Below, piece after piece: positions 16,507 through 25,615 of a stretch of 64,000 bases of DNA (positions are counted from its first letter, which is position 1; each line of letters opens with the position of its first letter). Both the position numbers and the translations under genes were made by a program. The stretch comes from Lentzea sp033794685 (GTDB taxonomy: Bacteria; Actinomycetota; Actinomycetes; Mycobacteriales; Pseudonocardiaceae): the NCBI GenBank assembly GCA_033794685.1, contig JARAYZ010000002.1; one strand, given 5' to 3'. The notes below the pieces were generated by a model. It made no database searches, was not told where the DNA came from, and saw nothing but the letters and a program-made list of their open reading frames with translations.

Positions 16507-18048
16507 ATGTCAGGAAGAGTCAAAAACCGCCGTCCCGCGTTCGCCGCAGCGGCTGCTGCGGTGTCCATCGCGTCCACGGCCCTGTTGGCGGCGGCGGGAG
16601 GATCGTGGGCGAGTGACGCGAGCGCGGCGGCGGCGTTCGCGTGCAGGGTCGACTACACGACCAACGACTGGGGCCGTGGTTTCGGCGCCAATGTGACCAT
16701 CGCCAACGTCGGTTCATCGGCGGTCAACGGCTGGACGCTGACCTACACCTATGCCGGCAACCAGACGCTTCAGAACGGCTGGAGCGGCAACTGGTCCCAG
16801 TCGGGTAAGAAGATCACCGTCACCAGCATGAGCTGGAACGGCGCCATCCCGGCCGGCGGCAAGGTCAGCGCAGGAGCCAACTTCTCCTACAGCGGCGCCA
16901 ATGCCAAGCCGACGGACTTCGCCGTCAACGGCGCCGCATGCACCGGCACCGACCCGACCACCACAACCACCACAACCACCACGACGACGACAACAACGAC
17001 GACTCCCCCGCCCGACGGTTCCGCACCGGCGCTGCGAGTCTCCGGCAACAAGATCGTCACCGACAAGGGCAAGCCGTACCGGCTGCTCGGGGTGAGCCGT
17101 TCCAGCGGTGAGTTCGCCTGCGTGCAGGGCAAGGGCATGTGGGACAACGGTCCCGTGGACCAAGCCTCGGTGGACGCGATGAAAGCCTGGAACATCCACG
17201 CACTGCGCATCCCGTTGAACGAGGAGTGCTGGCTGGGCGTCAACGGCTCCCCCGGCGGTGCCACCTACCAGCAAGCCGTCAAGGACTACGTGGACCTGCT
17301 GGTGAAGAACGGCATCAACGTGATCCTCGACCTGCACTGGACCTGGGGTGCCTACGCGAACGGGCCGGAGTGGCACTGCAAGGACGAGCAGGCGGTGTGC
17401 CAGAAACCGATGCCGGACGCCCGGTACTCCCCGCAGTTCTGGACCGGCGTCGCCACCACGTTCAAGGGCAACAACGCCGTCGTCTTCGACCTGTTCAACG
17501 AGCCGTACCCGGAGATCGCCAGCGACTGGAACAAGACCCTGGGCTGGCAGTGCTGGCGGGACGGGGGCACCTGCACCGGTCTTCCCTACGAAACCGCCGG
17601 AATGCAGGACCTGGTCGACGCGGTGCGGGCCACAGGCGCGACCAACATGCTCATGCTGGGCGGCCTCGAGTGGGCCAACGACATGCGGGAGTGGCTGGCA
17701 CACAAGCCGGCTGACCCGTTGAACAACATCGCGGCGTCCTGGCACGCCTACAGCTTCAACGCCTGCGCCACCGAATCCTGTTGGGACAGCCAGATCGCCC
17801 CGCTGGCACAGCAGGTCCCGGTCGTGCTCGGCGAGTTCGGCCAGGACAACTGCGCCTTCGACTACATGCAGCGACTGGTGAACTGGGCCGACGCGCATCA
17901 GATGGGTTACCTCGCGTGGACCTGGAACCCCTGGGGCTGCAGCACAGGCGCCGTGCTCATCAAGGACTGGAACGGCACACCCGAGCCCGGCGTCGGCGAG
18001 GGCTTCAAAGCCCACCTGCTCAGCCAGGACCCCTACGTCACCCGGTAG
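16507..18048 (+). CDS. Secreted CBM2-GH5 endoglucanase (cellulase)
   Basis: 513 residues; the ATG at 16507 is chosen because AAAGGAG is 5-6 bp upstream, whereas GTG 16501 touches that site. A Sec leader is followed by a CBM2 cellulose-binding module (~40-140: CRVDYTTNDWGRGFGANVTI, GWTLTYTYAGNQTL, W residues at W-N-W spacing), then a 16-residue poly-Thr linker and a GH5 barrel (~175-513). Acid/base Glu at about 332 in DLFNEPYPE and nucleophile Glu at about 443 in VLGEFGQDNC are present, with HWTWGAY between. The CebR box immediately upstream supports a cellulose-regulon endoglucanase; related GH5 members also cut mannan or glucomannan. Confidence 0.93.
   Translation: MSGRVKNRRPAFAAAAAAVSIASTALLAAAGGSWASDASAAAAFACRVDYTTNDWGRGFGANVTIANVGSSAVNGWTLTYTYAGNQTLQNGWSGNWSQSGKKITVTSMSWNGAIPAGGKVSAGANFSYSGANAKPTDFAVNGAACTGTDPTTTTTTTTTTTTTTTTPPPDGSAPALRVSGNKIVTDKGKPYRLLGVSRSSGEFACVQGKGMWDNGPVDQASVDAMKAWNIHALRIPLNEECWLGVNGSPGGATYQQAVKDYVDLLVKNGINVILDLHWTWGAYANGPEWHCKDEQAVCQKPMPDARYSPQFWTGVATTFKGNNAVVFDLFNEPYPEIASDWNKTLGWQCWRDGGTCTGLPYETAGMQDLVDAVRATGATNMLMLGGLEWANDMREWLAHKPADPLNNIAASWHAYSFNACATESCWDSQIAPLAQQVPVVLGEFGQDNCAFDYMQRLVNWADAHQMGYLAWTWNPWGCSTGAVLIKDWNGTPEPGVGEGFKAHLLSQDPYVTR
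16957..17004 (+). repeat. ACN codon tract encoding the poly-Thr linker
   Basis: Sixteen consecutive Thr codons (ACC/ACA/ACG/ACT mixed) join CBM2 and GH5. The tract is a likely site of length variation by slippage and of O-mannosylation in the secreted protein. Confidence 0.85.
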
Positions 18049-18081
18049 TCCGGCCCCTCGCACGTTGGCAAGGAGGGCTTC

Positions 18082-20055
18082 ATGCGTCGTACGGTCGCTC
18101 TGATCGTCTCGGCACTGCTTCCCCTTTCAATCCCGTTCATCACTTCGACCGCGGCCGGCGGCAAGCCCTCCGGGACAACGGCTCCCGTGTTGTCCACTCC
18201 CCCGCTGGGGTGGAACTCCTGGAACGAGTTCGGGTGCGACATCGACGAGAACCTCATCCGGCAGACCGCGGACGCCCTCGTGTCGTCGGGAATGCGTGAC
18301 GCCGGGTACACCTACGTCAACATCGACGATTGCTGGATGGCACGCGAACGTGACGCCGCAGGCAGACTGCAGGCGGACCCGGTCCGCTTTCCCAGCGGTA
18401 TCAAGGCGTTGGCGGACTACGTCCACGGCAAGGCCTTGAAGCTGGGCATCTACTCCTCGGCGGGGACGCACGCCTGCGCGGGCTTCCCGGCCAGCCTCGA
18501 CCACGAGGAGGTCGACGCGCGGACGTGGGCGGACTGGGGCGTCGACTACCTCAAGTACGACAACTGTTTCAACGAGAACCGGCCGGCGCTGGACCGCTAC
18601 CGCGCGATGGGTGAGGCGTTGCGCAAGACCGGCCGGAACATCGTCTACAGCCTGTGCGAATGGGGCCAGAACCGGCCGTGGGAAGGACTCGGCCGGGAGG
18701 TCGGCGGACACCTGTGGCGGACCACCGGCGACATCTCCGACAACTGGACGTCGGTGATGGGCATCCTCGACCAGCAGATCGGCCTGGAGCGGTACGCGGG
18801 CCCGGACGCCTGGAACGACCCCGACATGCTGGAGGTCGGCAACGGCGGCATGACCGACGCCGAGTACCGCGCGCACTTCGCACTGTGGTCCGTGCTCAAC
18901 GCGCCGCTCATCGCGGGCAACGACGTCCGCTCGATGGACGACGCGACCAAACGCATCCTGCTCAACCGCGACCTGCTGGCGGTCAACCAGGACTGGTCGG
19001 GCACGCAGGGTCGCAAAGTGCGTGACGACGGCGACCACGAGGTGTGGGCCAAGCCCATGTCGGACGGCTCGGTCGCGGTCGTCCTGCTCAACCGCGGCAC
19101 GGCCAACGCCGCCATCGGCGCGTCCGCCGCTGAGCTCGGACTCCCGGCCCGAAAGTCGTATCGCGCCAAGGATCTGTGGACCAAGGAGCAGCACGCGAGT
19201 TCCGGCATGATCCGCGGCGGCGTCCCGGCACACGGCGCGGTGACGTACCGGGTGTGGCCGGGCGGCACAGCGAACTTCGCCCCGATGACGTCGTTCACCC
19301 TCGCCGGACCGGAGTTCGTCGAGGGCGCCCGGCCGTTCGCGGTGACCGTCGGACTGGTCAACGACGGCACGTCCCCGCTGATCGCCGCCAGGGTGCAGCT
19401 CCAGGTGCCGGACGGCTGGGCGCTCAACGGCCCGCCGGTGCGCGAGGCGCCGTTCGTGCCGGTCGGCGGCAGCTTCACCGCCACCTGGACGGTGACGGCC
19501 AGACCCATCATGGCGGCCGCGACCGTGAAGCTGACCGCGGCAGCGGGTTATCACACAGCAGCAGGTGCGCAGTCACGATGGAGCGAGATCGCTCCGCCTG
19601 TGGTGACGGCACCGTCCAAGGGCGCCCACGGCGTTTCCGGCCTGCCGTTCGTCTCGGAGGTCAACAGCTGGGGCCCGGTGGAGCGCAACCGCAGCAACGG
19701 CGAGCAGTCCCCTGCCGACGGCCGGCCGATCACCATCGGCGGTGTCCGGTACCAGACCGGCCTGGGCGTGCATGCCGCGTCGTCCGTGCGGATCTACCTC
19801 GGCAGCGGCTGCTCGGCGTTCTCCGCGCAGGTCGGCCTGGACGACGAGACGAACGGCCTGGGCAGCGTGACGTTCCGGGTGCTGGGCGACGGCCGTGAGC
19901 TCGCCGCCACCCCGGTACTGCGAGGCGGTGCGGCGGCGGTGCCGGTCCGGGCCGACGTGACCGGTGTCCGGATGCTCGAACTCCAGGTTACCGACGGCGG
20001 CGACGGCAACGGTTCCGACCACGCGGACTGGGCCGCAGCCACTATCACCTGCTGA
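18082..20055 (+). CDS. Secreted GH27 alpha-galactosidase with NEW3 and NPCBM domains
   Basis: 657 residues, ATG with AAGGAGGGCTTC upstream. After a Sec leader the GH27 barrel begins at PPLGWNSWNEFGCDI. VNIDDCWMARERD, nucleophile Asp at about 160 in YLKYDNC and acid/base Asp at about 248 in WNDPDMLEVG are all present. A beta-sandwich ends near 395. Residues ~400-475 form a NEW3 domain (FTLAGPEFVEGARPFAVTVGLVNDG), and ~520-657 an NPCBM domain (EVNSWGPVERNRSNGE..., YQTGLGVHAASSVRIYL) that binds galactose-type ligands. It would strip alpha-galactosyl side chains from galactomannan outside the cell. A 17-bp hairpin follows. Confidence 0.93.
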   Translation: MRRTVALIVSALLPLSIPFITSTAAGGKPSGTTAPVLSTPPLGWNSWNEFGCDIDENLIRQTADALVSSGMRDAGYTYVNIDDCWMARERDAAGRLQADPVRFPSGIKALADYVHGKALKLGIYSSAGTHACAGFPASLDHEEVDARTWADWGVDYLKYDNCFNENRPALDRYRAMGEALRKTGRNIVYSLCEWGQNRPWEGLGREVGGHLWRTTGDISDNWTSVMGILDQQIGLERYAGPDAWNDPDMLEVGNGGMTDAEYRAHFALWSVLNAPLIAGNDVRSMDDATKRILLNRDLLAVNQDWSGTQGRKVRDDGDHEVWAKPMSDGSVAVVLLNRGTANAAIGASAAELGLPARKSYRAKDLWTKEQHASSGMIRGGVPAHGAVTYRVWPGGTANFAPMTSFTLAGPEFVEGARPFAVTVGLVNDGTSPLIAARVQLQVPDGWALNGPPVREAPFVPVGGSFTATWTVTARPIMAAATVKLTAAAGYHTAAGAQSRWSEIAPPVVTAPSKGAHGVSGLPFVSEVNSWGPVERNRSNGEQSPADGRPITIGGVRYQTGLGVHAASSVRIYLGSGCSAFSAQVGLDDETNGLGSVTFRVLGDGRELAATPVLRGGAAAVPVRADVTGVRMLELQVTDGGDGNGSDHADWAAATITC

Positions 20056-20063
20056 CCACCTGT

Positions 20064-20102
20064 GGTGTGTGGTGGCGGTGTCGTTCACCGCCACCACACA
20101 CC
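20064..20102 (+). terminator. 17-bp stem terminator
   Basis: GGTGTGTGGTGGCGGTG pairs perfectly with its complement across a 5-nt TCGTT loop, 8 bp after the GH27 stop. This is one of the strongest hairpins in the window. Confidence 0.85.
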
Positions 20103-20139
20103 CGTCGTCCGACTACTCCGGAACCGACAGGAGTGCACT

Positions 20140-21705
20140 GTGAAGAAGATGCTGCGGACAATGTTGTCGGCGGTGCTGATCGCTTCGGCAGCACCGGTGG
20201 CGCTGTCCCTCGTCCCCTCGGCCCAAGCACTGGAGAACGGTCTTGGCCGCACGCCACAACTGGGCTGGAACGACTGGAACAGCTTCGGCTGCAACGTCAC
20301 CGACAGCCTGATCCGGCAGACCGCTGACGTCATGGTGTCCAGCGGCATGGCGGCGGCGGGCTACACCTACGTCAACATCGACGACTGCTGGTCGGAGAGG
20401 TCGCGCGACGGCAGCGGCAACCTGGTGCCCTCGCGCACCAAGTTCCCCAACGGCATCAAGGCTGTCGCGGACTACGTGCACGGCAAGGGCCTGAAGCTGG
20501 GCATCTACTCGTCGGCGGGCACGACCACCTGCGCCGGGTACCCGGCCAGCCTCGGCAACGAGCAGCGCGACGCCGACCTCTGGGCGTCCTGGGGCGTCGA
20601 CTACCTCAAGTACGACAACTGCGGCGACCATCAGGGCCGCTCGGGCCAGGCCCGCTACACCGCGATGCGGGACGCGCTGGCCAGGACGGGCCGGTCGATC
20701 TTCTTCGCGCTCTGCAACTGGGGCAACGACAACGTCAGGCAGTGGGGTGCGGCGACCGGCAACTCCTGGCGCACCACCGGTGACATCCAGGGCAACTGGA
20801 ACTCGGTGATGGGCATCCTCGACGCCCAACCCGCCTGGGCCGGCGCCGCCGGCCCAGGCGCCTGGAACGACCCGGACATGCTGGAGGTGGGCAACGGCCT
20901 GTCCGACACCGAGTCGCGGGCGCACTTCAGCCTGTGGGCGCTGCTCAACGCGCCCCTGATCGCAGGCAACGACCTGCGCACCATGAGCGCCGCGACCAAA
21001 GCCATCTTGACCAACACCGAGGTCATCGCGGTCAACCAGGACTGGGGCGGACGCCAGGGCAACCGGCTCGTCGACAACGGCAACACCGAGATCTGGACCA
21101 AGCCGATGTCCAACGGCTCGGTCGCGGTCGTCCTGCTCAACCGCAACAGCGGCACCACCACCGTCTCCACCTCGGCGACGCAGATCGGGCTGGGCTCCGC
21201 GAGCAGCTACTCGGTGCGCGACCTGTGGGCGCACACGACCAGCACGACCACCGGCGCGATCAGCGCCACCGTTCCAGGGCACGGCGCGGCGATGTACGTG
21301 GTCAGCGGCGGCGGTGGCAGCGGCTCGACCTTCACCTTGCGCGGCCAGGGATCCAACCGGTGCCTGGACATCACCGGCGCCTCGCAGACCAACGGCGCCC
21401 TCGCCCAGATCTGGGACTGCAACGGGCAGGCCAACCAGGCGTTCACCGCCACCGCCGCCGGCGAGTTGCGCGTCTACGGAACCAAGTGCCTGAACGTCTC
21501 GGGCAGCGCCAACGGCACCGCGGTGGCGATCGGGGACTGCACCGGCGGGACCAACCAGCAGTTCCGGCTCAACACCGACGGCACCGTCACCGCCGTAGCC
21601 GCGAACAGGTGTCTGGACGTCACCGGCGCCGCCACGGCCAACGGCACCAAGGTCGCCCTCTGGGACTGCCACGGCGGGACCAACCAGAAATGGACCCGCG
21701 CCTGA
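20140..21705 (+). CDS. Secreted GH27 enzyme with C-terminal CBM13
   Basis: 521 residues from GTG 20140, with AGGAG 7 bp upstream. Sec leader, then GH27 motifs: LGWNDWNSFGCNV, YVNIDDCWSERSRD, nucleophile Asp at about 159 in YLKYDNC, acid/base Asp at about 246 in WNDPDMLEVG. The C-terminal ~125 residues are a CBM13 beta-trefoil with three repeats carrying NRCLDI/KCLNV and the WDCNGQANQ / GDCTGGTNQ / WDCHGGTNQKW pattern. Likely extracellular alpha-galactosidase; beta-L-arabinopyranosidase activity is also known in GH27-CBM13 enzymes and cannot be excluded. It is a paralogue of the preceding gene's catalytic domain. Confidence 0.92.
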   Translation: MKKMLRTMLSAVLIASAAPVALSLVPSAQALENGLGRTPQLGWNDWNSFGCNVTDSLIRQTADVMVSSGMAAAGYTYVNIDDCWSERSRDGSGNLVPSRTKFPNGIKAVADYVHGKGLKLGIYSSAGTTTCAGYPASLGNEQRDADLWASWGVDYLKYDNCGDHQGRSGQARYTAMRDALARTGRSIFFALCNWGNDNVRQWGAATGNSWRTTGDIQGNWNSVMGILDAQPAWAGAAGPGAWNDPDMLEVGNGLSDTESRAHFSLWALLNAPLIAGNDLRTMSAATKAILTNTEVIAVNQDWGGRQGNRLVDNGNTEIWTKPMSNGSVAVVLLNRNSGTTTVSTSATQIGLGSASSYSVRDLWAHTTSTTTGAISATVPGHGAAMYVVSGGGGSGSTFTLRGQGSNRCLDITGASQTNGALAQIWDCNGQANQAFTATAAGELRVYGTKCLNVSGSANGTAVAIGDCTGGTNQQFRLNTDGTVTAVAANRCLDVTGAATANGTKVALWDCHGGTNQKWTRA

Positions 21706-21728
21706 TCCCGTCGCCCGACAAGCCGGGC

Positions 21729-21755
21729 TGTTCATGAGGGGTCCCCTCATGAACA
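21729..21755. terminator. 27-nt perfect inverted repeat, terminator or operator
   Basis: TGTTCATGAGGGG, a single central T, then its exact complement. The 13-bp arms with a 1-nt centre start 24 bp after the GH27 stop and 46 bp before the mannanase start. It may be a terminator, but the near-zero loop also fits a dimer-binding operator for the mannanase. Confidence 0.6.
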
Positions 21756-21800
21756 ACAAGAGTTATGCCGACCCGTTCCCACATCGTTGTGAGGTCAGGG

Positions 21801-23168
21801 ATGATCAACAGAATTCTTCGCTTGCTGGTCGCATTGGCGGTGGTCGCCGCCGGGATGCTGGTAGCGGGCACCCCCGCGCAGGCGGCGACCGGCTTCTACG
21901 TCAGCAATGGACGGTTGTACGACGCCAGCGGCTCGGACTTCGTCATGCGCGGCGTGAACCACCCGCACGCCTGGTACGCGACCCGGACGCCGTCAGCGCT
22001 GGCCGACATCAAGCGACTGGGCGCGAACACGGTCCGCGTGGTGCTGGACTTCAGCCGCAGTGCCGCCGACATCGCCGGCGTCGTGTCGATGTGCAAGCAG
22101 AACAAGCTGATCTGCGTGCTGGAGTTCCACGACACCACCGGTTACGGCGATCAAGGGGCAGCGACCCTGTCCCAGGCCGCCGACCAGTGGATCCGCGTGC
22201 GCAGCGCGATCGTCGGCCAGGAGCGGTACGTCATCGTCAACATCGGCAACGAGCCGTACGGCAACGCGAACGTGAGCGGCTGGACCAACGACACCATCGG
22301 CGCGATCCAGAAGCTGCGCAACAACGGTTTGACGCACACCCTCATGGTCGACGGACCGAACTGGGGCCAGGACTGGTCGGGCACCATGCGCACCAACGCG
22401 CCCAGGGTGTTCGCCGCCGACTCGCTCCGCAACACCGTGTTCTCCATCCACATGTACGGCGTCTACGGCAACGCGAACGCCATCACGAGCTATCTCGACG
22501 CCTTCGTCAACGCACGCTTGCCGATCCTCGTCGGCGAGTTCGGTTTCGACCACTCCGACGGCAACGTCGACGAGGACACCATCCTGTCGGCCACGCAGTC
22601 CCGGCGGCTGGGCTACCTGGGCTGGTCCTGGAGCGGCAACGGCAGCCCTGTGCAGTACCTCGACATGGCCAACGGGTTCAACGCCAACAGCCTGACCTCG
22701 TGGGGCCAGCGCATCTTCAACGGCGCCAACGGCATCAGGTCGACTTCCACCGAGGCCTCGGTCTACGGCGGCGGTGGCACCGGTGGCACCGCCATTGTCT
22801 CGGCGCCCGCCAACCGGTGCGTGGACGTGACAGGCGCGTCACAGGTCAACGGCACGCAGGTCGCGCTACGGGACTGCACCGGTGGCGCCAACCAGGCCTT
22901 CACGAGCACGTCGTCCGGTGAACTGCGGGTGTACGGCTCCAAGTGCCTGCAGCCCTCCGGCAACGGCACCGCTCCCGGCACCCCCATCTCCATCTGGGAC
23001 TGCAACGGCGCGGCGAACCAGCGGTGGCCGGTCAACAGCAACAGCACGATCACCAACCAGGCCAGCGGTCTGTGCCTCGACGCCGAAGGTCGCGGCACGG
23101 CCAACGGCACGCGGGTGCTGCTGTGGACCTGCAACGGTGGGACGAACCAGCAGTGGATCCGCCGCTGA
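21801..23168 (+). CDS. Secreted endo-beta-1,4-mannanase, GH5 with CBM13
   Basis: 455 residues from ATG 21801 (GAGG 6 bp upstream). Sec leader ending TPAQAA, then a compact GH5 barrel starting GFYVSNGRLYDASG.DFVMRGVNHPHAWY, the N-terminus typical of actinobacterial GH5 subfamily-8 mannanases. Acid/base Glu at about 151 in NIGNEPYG, nucleophile Glu at about 246 in LVGEFGFDHSDG, and GYLGWSWSGN near the end of the barrel. A glycine linker (YGGGGTGGT) leads to a three-repeat CBM13 (RCVDVTG, KCLQPSG, LCLDAEG with WxC.G..NQ.W). It would cut the mannan backbone for uptake by the transporter at 49996-55369. Confidence 0.93.
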   Translation: MINRILRLLVALAVVAAGMLVAGTPAQAATGFYVSNGRLYDASGSDFVMRGVNHPHAWYATRTPSALADIKRLGANTVRVVLDFSRSAADIAGVVSMCKQNKLICVLEFHDTTGYGDQGAATLSQAADQWIRVRSAIVGQERYVIVNIGNEPYGNANVSGWTNDTIGAIQKLRNNGLTHTLMVDGPNWGQDWSGTMRTNAPRVFAADSLRNTVFSIHMYGVYGNANAITSYLDAFVNARLPILVGEFGFDHSDGNVDEDTILSATQSRRLGYLGWSWSGNGSPVQYLDMANGFNANSLTSWGQRIFNGANGIRSTSTEASVYGGGGTGGTAIVSAPANRCVDVTGASQVNGTQVALRDCTGGANQAFTSTSSGELRVYGSKCLQPSGNGTAPGTPISIWDCNGAANQRWPVNSNSTITNQASGLCLDAEGRGTANGTRVLLWTCNGGTNQQWIRR

Positions 23169-23190
23169 TCCGCCCTGGTGTCGCACGACA

Positions 23191-23220
23191 TTCGCCCACT
23201 CGCCCGAGGACGAGTGGGCG
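23191..23220 (+). terminator. 11-bp stem terminator
   Basis: TCGCCCACTCG / CGAGTGGGCGA with an 8-nt loop, 22 bp after the mannanase stop and before the GH42 ribosome site. Confidence 0.72.
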
Positions 23221-23262
23221 AGCGTCATCACATTCGACCTGCCGACTCGGAGGACTCAAGGA

Positions 23263-25278
23263 ATGACGACGCACTGGCCCACCTCGGGACTCGGTTTCGG
23301 CGGGGACTACAACCCCGAGCAGTGGTCGCCGGAGGTGTGGGACGAGGACGTGCGCCTCATGACCGAGGCGGGCGTGAACATCGTGACCCTCGGCGTGTTC
23401 GCCTGGGGCGCCCTCGAAGTGGCCGACGGCGTGTTCGAGTGGACGTGGTTGGACCGCGTCATCGACCTGTTGCACAACAACGGGATCTCGGTCGACCTCG
23501 CCACCCCCACCGCCACGCCACCGATGTGGCTGCAGGTCGCCCACCCTGAGATCCTGCCGGTGAACGCCGACATGACGCGGCGCTCGCCGGGAGCAAGACT
23601 GGGCTGGTGCGCGAATTCGGCGACGTTCCGGCGTTACGCGTTGCGCATGACGAAGGCGCTCGCCGAGCGTTACGCCGCGCACCCGGCGGTGGTGCTGTGG
23701 CACGTCAGCAACGAACTCGGTGGCGGGAACGGGCGTTGCCACTGCGACGAGTCCGTCGTCGCCTTCCGGGACTGGCTGCGCAAGCGTCACGACTCGCTCG
23801 ACAACCTCAATCGCGCCTGGGGCATGGCTTTCTGGGGCCTCTACCTCACCGACTGGGACCAGGTGCCCGCGCCGCGCGGCGGTGAAGCGCACAACCCGGC
23901 GCTGCTGCTGGACTACGACCGGTTCTGCTCGGACTCGCTGCTCGACCACTACCGAGCCGAACGCGACGTCATCCGCGAGTTCGTGCCCACCACTCCGATC
24001 ACCACCAACTTCATGGTCGGCCCCCATCAGGACATCGTCGACTACGCACGCTGGGCCGAGCACATGGACGTCGTCGCCAACGACCACTACACCATCCCGG
24101 CCGATCCGTTGTCGGCGCAGGACATCGCGTTCTGCGGGGACCGGATGCGCGGGATGACCCCCGGTCGCGGTCCGTGGCTGCTCATGGAGCACTCGGTCAG
24201 CGCCCACGCCTGGCACCGCGTCAACCGGTCCAAGGCACCCCGTGAGCTGATCCGGGACAGTCTCGGGCACATCGCCCGCGGTGCCGACGGCGCGCTGTTC
24301 TTCCAGTGGCGGGCCTCGTTGCGGGGCGCCGAGCAGTTCCTCCAGGGCATGGTGCCGCACGCCGGTCCCGACTCCAAGATCGGCCGCGAGATGCGGGAAC
24401 TGGGCGCGGTGCTGGGCCGTCTCGCCGAGGTGCGGGGCTCGATCGTGGAGCCGGCACGGGTCGCGTTGCTGTTCGACGACGAGGCGGCGTGGGCGTTCTC
24501 CCAAGGGCTCAAGCCGCACAAGGAACTCGGCTACGGCGACGAACCGCGCACCTGGCACCGTGCACTGTGGACCCGCAACGTCCTGGTCGACGTCGTGCCC
24601 CCGTGGGCCGACCTGAGTGCCTACGACCTGGTGGTCGTGCCGACGCTCTTCCTCGTGGACGACGAGTCCGCCGCGCGCGTCGCCGCGGTGGCGCGACGCG
24701 GTGGCGTGGTCGTGGTGACCTGGATGTCGGGCATCGTCGACCACGAGAACGCCGTGCGGCCCGGCGGTTACCCCGGCGCGTTCCGCGAGTTGCTCGGCGT
24801 GCGCTCTGAGGAGTTCTTCCCGCTCCAGCCCGGCGAGCGCGGCGACCTCGATTCCGGGGCCGCGTTCCACTCGTGGTCGGAACTCATGGAGGTCACCGAC
24901 GCCGAGATCGTCGCGCGCTATCTCGGGGGTCCGCTGGCCGGTGGGCCCGCCGTGACCCGCCGCGCGGTCGGCTCGGGTGCCGCCTACTACGTCTCCTGCG
25001 CTCTCGAACCGGCAAGCCTGGACGAGTTCGTCGGGCAGGTGCTCGATGACGCGGGCATCGAACCGTCCGGTTCCGGAGCTGGACTGGACGTGGTGCGCCG
25101 CGAGAAGGACGGCACCACGTGGGTCTTCGTTCTCAACCACGGCGACGGGGAGTGTCGAGTGGCGGTGCAGGGGGTCGAGCTGGTGACTGGTGAGACCGTC
25201 GATCACGAACTGGTCGTGCCGGGCCGCGAGGTGCGGGTCGTGCGGGGACGCGAGGTGTCGACGTCGCGCGATTCCTGA
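23263..25278 (+). CDS. Beta-galactosidase, GH42
   Basis: 671 residues; the ATG is preceded by GGAGGACTCAAGGA. No signal peptide, hence intracellular. GGDYNPEQWSPEVW opens the barrel; acid/base Glu at about 151 in HVSNELGGGNGRCHC (with adjacent Cys residues that in some GH42 enzymes bind zinc), and nucleophile Glu at about 309 in LLMEHSVSAHAW. A trimerisation-like domain (~390-600: YDLVVVPTLFLVDDESAARVAA) and a small C-terminal beta domain follow. It likely releases galactose from imported galacto-oligosaccharides of type I galactan (RG-I side chains) rather than lactose. It is the last enzyme of the plus-strand block. Confidence 0.94.
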   Translation: MTTHWPTSGLGFGGDYNPEQWSPEVWDEDVRLMTEAGVNIVTLGVFAWGALEVADGVFEWTWLDRVIDLLHNNGISVDLATPTATPPMWLQVAHPEILPVNADMTRRSPGARLGWCANSATFRRYALRMTKALAERYAAHPAVVLWHVSNELGGGNGRCHCDESVVAFRDWLRKRHDSLDNLNRAWGMAFWGLYLTDWDQVPAPRGGEAHNPALLLDYDRFCSDSLLDHYRAERDVIREFVPTTPITTNFMVGPHQDIVDYARWAEHMDVVANDHYTIPADPLSAQDIAFCGDRMRGMTPGRGPWLLMEHSVSAHAWHRVNRSKAPRELIRDSLGHIARGADGALFFQWRASLRGAEQFLQGMVPHAGPDSKIGREMRELGAVLGRLAEVRGSIVEPARVALLFDDEAAWAFSQGLKPHKELGYGDEPRTWHRALWTRNVLVDVVPPWADLSAYDLVVVPTLFLVDDESAARVAAVARRGGVVVVTWMSGIVDHENAVRPGGYPGAFRELLGVRSEEFFPLQPGERGDLDSGAAFHSWSELMEVTDAEIVARYLGGPLAGGPAVTRRAVGSGAAYYVSCALEPASLDEFVGQVLDDAGIEPSGSGAGLDVVRREKDGTTWVFVLNHGDGECRVAVQGVELVTGETVDHELVVPGREVRVVRGREVSTSRDS

Positions 25279-25411
25279 CGCGATGGGCACCGGTCTCACT
25301 CGGTGAGGAATCGGGGAGGAGATAGAGGCCGCCAGGAGGGCGAGCCGGCCCTTGTGGGTGGTTCGCCACGACCACCATCGTCGGCTACGGGAGCGGGCTG
25401 GTGGCCGACGC

Positions 25412-25501
25412 GTACGGCAGTCGACCGCCGACGGTGTCGCGGTGGTGCAGTGGACCGCCGGCGACGGCGCCGATCAGCAGTGGCAGCTGATTCCGGCGTG
25501 A
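25412..25501 (+). pseudogene. Orphan C-terminal fragment of a CBM13 lectin repeat
   Basis: A 29-codon stretch ending in TGA reads STADGVAVVQWTAGDGAD followed by QQWQLIPA, the last repeat of a ricin-type domain. No catalytic domain, start or upstream repeats accompany it. The rest of the 316-bp gap 25279-25594 holds no gene, only this fragment and the PadR-type palindrome. It is debris of a lost lectin-bearing enzyme. Confidence 0.6.
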
Positions 25502-25540
25502 CCGGGATTTGCGAAGCAGTAGGCCTGAGCTATCGTCGTG

Positions 25541-25570
25541 GTCAACTAAGCACATAGGTGCATAGTTGAC
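25541..25570. promoter_or_regulatory. 30-bp palindrome, probable PadR operator
   Basis: GTCAACTAAGCACAT followed by AGGTGCATAGTTGAC forms an inverted repeat with 13 of 15 pairs. It lies just before the SGNH hydrolase gene. Its right arm plus two bases (GCATAGTTGACTA) recurs exactly upstream of the PadR gene at 28016. Confidence 0.7.
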
Positions 25571-25615
25571 TAGGACGGTGCCGCCGCACCGCCGATGACG
25601 AGAGGCGGTCCGCGG

